From positions 14,769,501-14,833,500 of the forward strand of contig CM065378.1 in assembly GCA_033060915.1 (NCBI GenBank): DNA of 64,000 nt. The letters are read 5' to 3'. The notes below the pieces were generated by a model. That model saw only the letters and a program-made list of their open reading frames with translations. It made no database searches and had not been told where the DNA came from. This document shows positions 56,801 through 64,000 of the stretch, piece by piece (positions within the stretch are counted from its first letter, which is position 1; each line of letters starts with the position of its first letter). Origin of the DNA: Euryodendron excelsum (taxonomy: Eukaryota; Streptophyta; Magnoliopsida; Ericales; Pentaphylacaceae). Position numbers and translations under genes: made by a program.

Positions 56801-58935
56801 ACGTCTTTAAACTTCATTTACTATCTATCATCATCTAATACAAAATTCATAAAGAACATATAAAACAAATTAACCACAAATATTAGTAGTATACTTTTTC
56901 TTCTTCTTCTATCCAATGATTAGTTTTAAAGTTCATAGTTGAACTCCCGCCGTATCCCTAAAGTGTCCAAAATGTATCCGTAGAGTGTCCGATGTATAAA
57001 TAAATAAATAATCGGACACGTAAAATGGAGTGTCCGACAAGTGTCTACGAATATTCCACGCGTGTCGGTGTCCGACACGGGTACGGCTCCTCCCACGGAA
57101 TGTCTGTTCTTCTTAGCTTCTAGAGAACAGATAAGTAACAATATGACCTTAGGACTAGTAGATGAACCAAATAGCTTGTGGATGGCAGGATTCACTTGTT
57201 TAGGAAACCATTCGAGCTTGTTAACTAACTATGTGAACCAAGTTCAACTTTAGTCTCAATCTCTCAAAGAACTATCCTCAAAGATACACTATAAATGAAG
57301 AATACTTGAAAATTGAAAAGAAGCCATAAAGTTGCAACAAACAGTTAGGTTCACTTATAGCGTATTCTGATAACTATTTGCATTAACAAAAGGCAGGATT
57401 GAGGATTTATGAAATAATGTAGTTTTTAATTGTGCATTGATGGAGAACAAGTATTTAGAAATGTGTAAAATTAATGTCATCTTTAAGTACTTGTAAACAG
57501 TAACAGTAAGTGGGGGTCAATTAAGGTGAGTTACGTGCATAAAAGGAAAAATAATGATGTGTTGGAACAAGCTGGTGAGAGAAAGGTAACGTAGAATGAA
57601 AGCATGGAGCAGAAAGGTTGAGAAGGTCAGTAGTTGTGTCCTGCAAAATTCCTTGTTGCCTTTCATTTAATAAGAATTTGTCTTTGGCAGTCCATGTTTT
57701 TAAGTTTGCAAGTAGAAAAGAACTCGGATATGTAATTATTGATTCCTGCAAAGCATTGATTCTTGGCAGTTGGTAATTCCTATAGATTGAGGGGGGCACT
57801 AAAGTCAAAAGTGTCCTGGAAACTTGGTGTCCATTGAATCTGTGATGCCTGAAAAATTTGGCCAATGAACCATTGTTTTTTTCAAATTCACTATTTTAGA
57901 ATTTCCAAGATGAAATCTCTGGGTAATGAAGAGGGCCTTGTAGACTCAATTGTCACATCTGGATTTTTGTTGTCATTTGTAGTTAGTGTTTAGTGCTTTC
58001 AATGATGATGAATGCATGATGAAGCGAACCTAACTTAAAGAGCGTTCAATACTTGCACACATGAGAGAAGAAAGCTCCCCTTTATGCTGTAGTGGGTAAT
58101 GTCACTTAGGAAGTGAGTTTGGGGGAGGTTGTGTCATTCATTCCTAGATGGCAAGGACTATGGTTCCTTTTCAAGTGTCAATATATGAGGCTACTGCGGT
58201 GAAGAGGCTCATGATTGCTTATAATGTTCCCCTTGACTCATGATGCGGTTGAGACCTGTTTTTGAGTGCGGTGCACAAATTTGATCGCTTCTGGAGCAGA
58301 AGCAATTTTGGTTGTAAACTATGATAGTCTGAAAATTTCTGCTGTTGGCGAGCTGCTTATGGAAAATCATGTTATAATTGTAACTGTCTGTTATGATCTT
58401 AAAGTAGCAGTTATCCTTTGGCAGTATGCTTCAGTAGTATTCTATGACAACTTTTTTCCTGTGATCGGTCAAAAGTTGAGATTCAACAATTGACAATGGC
58501 ACTACACCCCTAAGGGTTGGAGGTCTAGGTTGTTATGGGAGCACAGGTCATTGTTTTGGTTTTTTCCTTGGCAATGTGCACTGTGAATTGACTGCACGAT
58601 GAAAATACTTGACGGATGGAAGGGTACCACAGTGAACTGCTCATGATGATTTAATATTATTTGGGTTTATAAATTTATTTGTTTGTTTGTTTTGGGGGTG
58701 GGGTTGCTAGTGTCGTAGTTCCTTATAATAATATGAATAGAATACAGTTAATTCATTCTCAAAATATGGATGCAGATATGTTTTTTTGCCTGGCAAAATT
58801 TGTATTTATGGGAATCTAATTATCCAATCTGCTTTTTGTGTTCAATGTCAGGGCCGGGTGAAGCATAAATTATCCTCAAGGGGCAAATATGTGTCAGTAA
58901 ACATTGGACCTGTTCGAGTACTTTCTAGTGAGCAG

Positions 58936-58990
<55 letters not shown>

Positions 58991-59367
58991 ACACACACAC
59001 ACACACGCATGTGTACACACGATGCGGTGTCACTCGATTTCATTAGAGATGGATCTAATTTTAATTGCCTCAAGTGTAAAATGTGAGTCCACAAAAGAAT
59101 CCAGCCCCCCTGACAAAAAGAAAAAAAAAACTCACAAGTAGCATGTCTTTCATATCATTTGGGTTTCATTTAGTGAACTGAACTTTGCCTGCTGATCCGT
59201 ACATGGTGTTTAAATTTGCATATAGATGAAGTATGGCATTGTATAAAACTCGTTTTTGACATGCTGGACCTAAGAAGTATGCTAAATTGGGATTTTATTG
59301 TGCTTTCCAGGTCCAAGCTGTATACAATGCCATGAGGAGGGATGACCGGATGAAATATTTTTTGTAG
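53874..59367 (+). CDS. Plastid-targeted DUF493 (YbeD-like) protein, 5 exons
   Basis: Exons 53874-54162, 54771-54874, 55261-55374, 58852-58935 and 59311-59367 join in phase to 648 bases, 215 residues, all GT-AG. Residues 1-70 are rich in Ser, Arg and Phe with few acids, like a chloroplast transit peptide. A serine run (about 70-78) is encoded by a TCA/TCG triplet microsatellite. Residues 132-215 form the DUF493/YbeD ferredoxin-like domain: NSYPTFRGFTAIGTGGDDFV, VESVLQQPIPE, RGKYVSVNIGPV, EQVQAVYNAMRRDDRMKYFL. The bacterial relatives are small ACT-like proteins of unclear, probably regulatory, function; the plant role is unknown to me. Intron 3 is 3.5 kb and holds a transposon remnant. Intron 4 begins with a microsatellite. 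The start at 53874 is preferred because the ATG at 53721 is upstream of the TATA-like site. Confidence 0.88.
56475..57105. mobile_element. Transposon remnant with GACACG-rich inverted ends in DUF493 intron 3
   Basis: The left end carries ACAGACACGGACACGAGTGTC followed by GGACACG; the right end carries CACGCGTGTCGGTGTCCGACA followed by CGGG. They are inverted relative to one another. Further GTGTCCGA/TCGGACAC words lie near 56965-57040. The interior is AT-rich and non-coding. This fits a non-autonomous DNA transposon with repetitive sub-termini; the superfamily is uncertain. Confidence 0.5.
58937..59006. repeat. (TC)n-(AC)n compound microsatellite at the start of DUF493 intron 4
   Basis: The exon 4 donor CAG|GTCTCT is followed directly by about 25 TC units with one interruption, then TAACACAC and about eight AC units. 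The donor's own +3 to +6 positions are part of the repeat. Confidence 0.95.
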
Positions 59368-59399
59368 TGTAACTTTTGTTTGTAGTCTGTATAGAATGC

Positions 59400-59850
59400 T
59401 AATTATCTTGGGCACTCTTTTTGCCCAGTTTCCTTCACTTTTTATCTCCCAATTCTCTAATCCATTGTTCTCTGGTTAACTAGCAAGATCAGTGTAGGCT
59501 AAGATCAAAATTGAACCATTTTGAATTGACTGAGAGTTGGGTGTGATATTGATGTGTCATGAGAAACTAGGTGATGAGTTGTTAATCTTCCATTTAAGGA
59601 AAACAAGCTTCACAGAGTGTAGCTGGACTGAGATTTTAGTATCGAGTATGATGGATGGATAATGGATTGTAAACAAAAAGGAGTCGATTCTAATGCATGT
59701 AATAATAATTTGTCTAGACTCAAATTTTCAATCTTATTTTACAGAACCAACTTCTCTACAGGGATTCTGGACTAACACCATGACTCTGGTGTTGATCCAA
59801 GCTCTGCCATAGGTAAAACAAAGTTATTGTTTTCTGACTAATTCTCTATA
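59400..59850. other. 3' flank of the DUF493 gene
   Basis: No gene or clear repeat seen; probable 3'-UTR and polyadenylation region near the gene, then ordinary AT-rich DNA up to the transposon at 59851. Confidence 0.5.
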
Positions 59851-61161
59851 GGGCAAATTGCACTAGTAATCCTTATAATTTGGACCGTGTCTCAATTTTG
59901 TCCCTATAATTCTAATTGTAGCAATTTTATCCCTTTTTAAAATAAGCAAAATTAGTTCAATCGACAATAGACGGTACTAACTTAGACGTAAAAAAACCAT
60001 GTGCTGACCACGTGAGGGTTAAAATGGTATATTCACACTGTTTCCCTGTCTTCTTCTCCAGCAGTTCCCCTATCTCCTCTCTGCCCAACTCTCTCTTTGG
60101 CATCAGCTTCTCTCTCTGCTCCATTTAATTGTTTGCTCTGCCCTATCACTTTTATTTTTCTTCTCTCATTTCTTTGTATTTCTTCTATTTTCTTCTCTAT
60201 GTTATCTTCCATTTCTCTCTCCTTTATTTTCTTCTTCCTGTTATCTTTCATTTCTCTCTCCTCTATTTTTTCTTCTTCGTCTCCACCTACACCCCCGCCC
60301 CATCATCGCCACCCTCCCCTAGCCCTTACACCCACGCCCCCCACCTCCCAGCCCCTCTCCAGACCATAAGCACTCCAACACACCCCCACTCCAGCACTGC
60401 CCAGCCCCTCCTCTGACCACCACCCACCCTCCTCTATTTTCACAATTCGCAATATGATTTGCAGAAAAATTATGATCTACACAAAGTGTTCTTGTTCAAA
60501 ATTAAATGGTTGAGTTTCAAATAATATGCGGACAAACTTAGAACTCTTTTTGACACCCAGATGGTTGCCGGACCAGTTGTACGATTCGCCATAAAATTTG
60601 GGTTAAAAAAAGTCACACTAAATGGTATTCAATACATGTAGAGAGAAACATTTAGACTGTTAGGGGGAGAAATATATATATAGAGATAGACTTTTAGAGA
60701 GAGAGGGAGTGAGATAGTCTTAGTGGAGGACGGAGGGAGGGAGACAACAGAATTTTGGTTTGAAGATATTGGCAATTGAAATCCAACCAAAATTGTGTCC
60801 TGTTTTCATTTTCCAACCAATTGTGAGGTTATGAACAAAATTTGAGTTTAATCTTCCATCTCTTCTTTCGATTTGGCAATCAAAATTCTTCAAAACTGGA
60901 TTGTGTGTGTATATATATATATATACATACGTGTAAATAGTGAAGTGATTTATAGAAGAAAAAAAATAGAGAAAGAAGAAAGTGATGATTTTACTATTGT
61001 ACTCACCACATGCAAGACTAGACGCGTGATTACATTCCGTTCAATTCAACAACGATCATTATCAATTAGATTAATTTTGTATATTTTGAAAGTTGAAGGA
61101 TAAAATTGTTACCAGATTGAGACACGGTGCGATTAATAAGTACTACTAGTGTTATTTGCCT
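59851..61161. mobile_element. DNA transposon with long (about 65-80 bp) terminal inverted repeats, non-autonomous
   Basis: The left end GGGCAAATTGCACTAGTAAT continues ACCGTGTCTCAATTTTGTCC and GCAATTTTATCCC. The reverse complement of the right end reads GGCAAATAACACTAGTAGTA, then ACCGTGTCTCAATCTGG and ACAATTTTATCC. These are inverted repeats of at least 65 bases with moderate divergence. The 1.2 kb interior has a CT-rich tract (60030-60420), CACCCCC runs and GAGAGA runs but no transposase. Long inverted ends and the flanking nine bases (TTCTCTATA and TTGTATGTA, 6 of 9 alike) fit an old Mutator-type element; that is inference. Confidence 0.7.
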
Positions 61162-62740
61162 TTGTATGTATTATTCAAACATGGAAAAGAAGTGGAGAGG
61201 GGAATGGAGGTTGGAAGGTGTTTTTCGAGATGCGATTGGAACAAAACTCCAAAGATGTAAGGCTTGCGGCCGTTGTTGTTGCTGGTCGGCACCTTCAACC
61301 TAACCTCCATGACCGTTGTTATTGTGCTGTTGACTCTCTTCTTACTTCACTTTACTTCACTTCACCCGTCACTGCCACCGCCGCGTCGGCCAGTCAATGG
61401 TCAATCATTCCACCCAGCTTTGATTGGATGATGCCAAGTTAATGAGATTACTTAATTCGGATGCATACAATCATTGGTGTGTAGTAGTGCTATTTTAATT
61501 TCTTCTTGATTTTAGCCTTCTTGCATAGACTCCATGCGGGTCTACAGGAAGACTAGATTTTTAGTCTAGTGAGTGTGATGTCTAACCAATAGACCTAAAT
61601 TCTTTCTATTAATTGAACCAAAAAAGAGAATTCTGTCGATTAATTGTCTGGACCACCCTTAAGCACTATATGCATCAGATAGCATCTATTTCTTCTATTG
61701 TATATTATTGATTAATTATTATGGGTCTAATGTATAAGATAGAAGAACTAACAAAGTATTAAACAAATATGTAGGATCCCATCCTTCCTAGTTCGAGTTA
61801 AAAAAAAAAAAACTCTTGATCAATTGACTTCTTAAACAAGGTGAACCCAGTTATAAATTACTCATGTAGATCAATTCACGGGTTTAAAACACTGAAGGAG
61901 TTTCTTCGCAGGCGAGTTTGAAACACGGAAGGAGTGTTTTGCACGCGAAATAATACTATTTACATCTAACCCTTCTCAAACTCGCCTATAAAACTATGAC
62001 AGAGGATTTGCCTAAGCCAATTGGATTATGCTTGTAAGTTTACAATGCAATTTCCTTAATCAGATTATTATATCTCTTTCCAATATAATGAGGCGCAAGA
62101 TGTGAGGTGTAACTTGTAACCAACGGTCACTACATTAATCTCAAATTGCCTTTAATTATGCGGGCTGACCAGACTAGTCCTTCTCAGTACCTAAAATACT
62201 CCCTTTCCTTGCAAGACCTGGTATCATCCAAGCGAGCCCACTTATCCTCATGCCATTGCCAACGTCCCAAAATGCTCAAGCGGTCACCATCTCTTTAGAA
62301 TTTTAAATTTGTTAGGGTGACTTCGCAAATGGAATTCAAAAAATGAATTAATTTGTCACCTAGGAGGCTTACCAAATTCAATTATTATTGGCTCAACCAC
62401 ACAACCCAGTAAGGGAAAGGCACTGCAGACCCATGCTTTGATTTGTGGAACCAATTAAGGGTAAGTTAAGAACATTATGTTTAATTTTCTAAGACTTCGA
62501 CAACAGTAGAATATCCTAATGACAATAATTATTTGAACCACTATTTCATAGTTCTATGTTATAATTGTCACTGCTGTCGTCAATCTGTCGGCGTTTCTCT
62601 CTTTGTCTCAAGTTTTTAATTTACCTTTAATACTACAACCTTGATCCATTTGTGCATCAAGAAGTGTGTGTGTTAAGTTTAATTAGCTCAAGTCTGTTTT
62701 AGTTCAAAGACCCATATTCCAGTTTTACTAGTTTCTTAAC
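61162..62740. other. Intergenic region upstream of the PLP gene
   Basis: No gene is supported. The frame at 61149-61442 has a Thr/Ala/Ser-rich chance composition and overlaps the transposon end. A direct pair of GGAGTGTTTTGCAC / GGAGTTTCTTCGCA near 61895-61945 and two ACACTGAAGGAG / ACACGGAAGGAG words form a small duplication. The last few hundred bases should contain the promoter of the downstream gene; no clear TATA box was identified. Confidence 0.45.
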
Positions 62741-62759
62741 AACTGTAGGGGCTGGAATC

Positions 62760-64000
62760 ATGGGACGAAACGACGAAGAACAGGTTTCACTAAATGAAGA
62801 ATCCAAGGTACTTTCTTTTCCTTGATCTGCTGATCTGCAAAAGTTATCCGTTTAGTTCTGGTTTCAATTTTTATTTTCTATTTACGTTTCTTAAAATTCA
62901 TTGAACTCAATAATTTGATTCCGGAAACAATTTTCGTTTGATAAATTAGTTCTGCAACTTGTTTTCGAATTTTTTTTTTAGAAAAAAGTAGAGTTTTGGA
63001 AAAAAAACCAAAATTTTAGAAACCTAGAAAATGTATTTTCTGAGTTTTCAAAACATTTTCAGGATGCTATTGAAGGTGAACTCGGAGAACAGCTGTTGGC
63101 TTCTGAACCCAAATCATCAACACAAAATAGCAGACCAAGCAGCATGGTTTTCAAGGCAGGTTCATATTCTCCAGTATCTTACTTGCACCTTGATGGTTTT
63201 CGTTCGATTTTTTGTTGTATCTATAATGCTGTGCTCTAATAAAACGTTTGTTTTATGGAATCTGAGTGATGAACAGAAAGCACATACAGTAATTCCTGCC
63301 CACTTGGTAGCTGAAGCCATATCAACCCTCCATGGCCTTGACCTGAGATGGTCTGGCCCAATCACACCAACTGAAATGCAATACGTACAACAATATGTAT
63401 TTGCCAAGTACCCAGAATACTGCAATGGCCTGGTGGAAGAAGCTGAAAAGATTGATCTCTATAGTCTCTGTGTCAATGAAGATCAATCTTCAGAGGCCAT
63501 GCCCGATGAAAAGCCCAAGTATTCCCCGAACAACGTAGGCAGCAGAGAGTCATCTTCACCCTCCTTTGGGACTAATAGTCTTTCTGATCTCGATAGAACC
63601 CAATTGGAGCCTTCAAAATTGCTCGACATCCTCACAAAGAAATCTTCATTTCAAGGCAATTTCATTTCAATCCCTGAAATCCAGGTCCGGAACCGAGCTT
63701 TGCAGCATTGTGGGCTGACTGAAGATGATTACTTAGTCATTTTCACACCCACTTTCAAGGAAGCCATGGTGATGATTGGGGAATCGTACCCTTTCTTCAG
63801 GGGAAACTATTATATGACCGTTATTGGCGAAGAACACGATTATATAAGGGAGTTTGTGGGCTATAAGGATTCAAAGGTAGTTGCAGCGCCAGAAACATGG
63901 CTGGACTTGAGGATCAAAGGCTCGCAACTCAGCCAATACTTTAGAAGGAAGTGTAAGCACAGCCCGAAGGGCCTTTTCTCTTACCCGGCCTGTGTGAATG
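62760..64000 (+). CDS. PLP-dependent transferase, molybdenum-cofactor-sulfurase-like (5' part, cut by window end)
   Basis: Exons 62760-62807, 63063-63155 and 63277 to the edge are joined; 288 complete codons are present. The N-terminal 47 residues are acidic and polar. Exon 3 opens with KAHTVIPAHLVAEAISTLHG, then LDLRWSGPITPTEMQYVQQY, a serine-rich linker, LDILTKKSSFQGNFISIPEI, GESYPFFRGNYY, and APETWLDLRIKGSQLSQYF. I recognise this as the plant family of class V aminotransferase-fold proteins related to the N-terminal half of molybdenum cofactor sulfurase (like Arabidopsis At5g51920). The PLP-binding lysine would lie beyond the window, so activity cannot be judged. The exon 2 / intron 2 boundary is ambiguous: AAG|GCAGGT...CAG|AAAGCAC is a GC-AG intron, or AAGGCAG|GTTCAT...AAAG|CACATAC is a GT-AG intron shifted by four bases at both ends. 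Both keep the frame and differ by one residue (KK or KA). Confidence 0.82.

Noticed and set aside
1..64000. CRISPR array, bacterial operon or phage-like system
   Set aside because: No regularly spaced direct repeats with unique spacers and no prokaryotic gene organisation; every supported gene is a plant nuclear gene.

Overview
The window is nuclear DNA from a flowering plant, most likely a dicot. The genes are split by GT-AG introns, two products carry plastid transit peptides, and one gene is a photosystem I antenna gene. The spaces between genes are AT-rich and full of retroelement LTRs, MITEs, SINE-like repeats and microsatellites. The species cannot be named from the sequence alone. Gene identities come from recognising protein motifs and intron phases by eye; no database search was run.

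Layout. 1-3.9 kb: a tandemly duplicated 3' flank interrupted by a solo LTR, then a small mitochondrial complex I subunit gene (minus). 8.3-10.4 kb: a three-exon F-box/MYND-finger gene (minus), like Arabidopsis At1g67340. From memory, the complex I gene resembles At1g67350, so this pair may be conserved microsynteny. 10.5-34.2 kb: a gene desert of about 24 kb with MITEs, SINE-like units, tandem repeats and microsatellites, and no supported gene. 34.3-36.7 kb: a five-exon LHCA2 gene (plus) that is complete except for a one-base deletion in exon 4. 36.8-42.3 kb: an old non-coding LTR retroelement with an initiator-methionine tRNA primer site; a second 1.8 kb solo LTR sits inside its 3' LTR. 42.3-46.0 kb: further repeat debris. 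46.0-46.5 kb: a 100-residue DnaJ-type zinc-finger membrane protein (minus). 48.2-52.3 kb: a seven-exon ALKBH1-type 2-oxoglutarate dioxygenase gene (minus). 53.8-59.4 kb: a five-exon plastid DUF493 protein gene (plus), divergent from ALKBH1, with a 3.5 kb intron holding a transposon remnant. 59.85-61.16 kb: a DNA transposon with long terminal inverted repeats. 62.76 kb to the right edge: the first part of a PLP-dependent, molybdenum-cofactor-sulfurase-like gene (plus), cut by the window end.

The genes are ordinary, separately transcribed nuclear genes for respiration, light harvesting, ubiquitin-ligase targeting and nucleic-acid demethylation; they are not an operon. I found no convincing new multi-gene system. 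The points most worth checking are the LHCA2 frameshift and a downstream splice acceptor that would bypass it, the nested LTR elements and their unusual flanks, a GC-AG or shifted intron in the PLP gene, and a long CT microsatellite that begins right at a 5' splice site.
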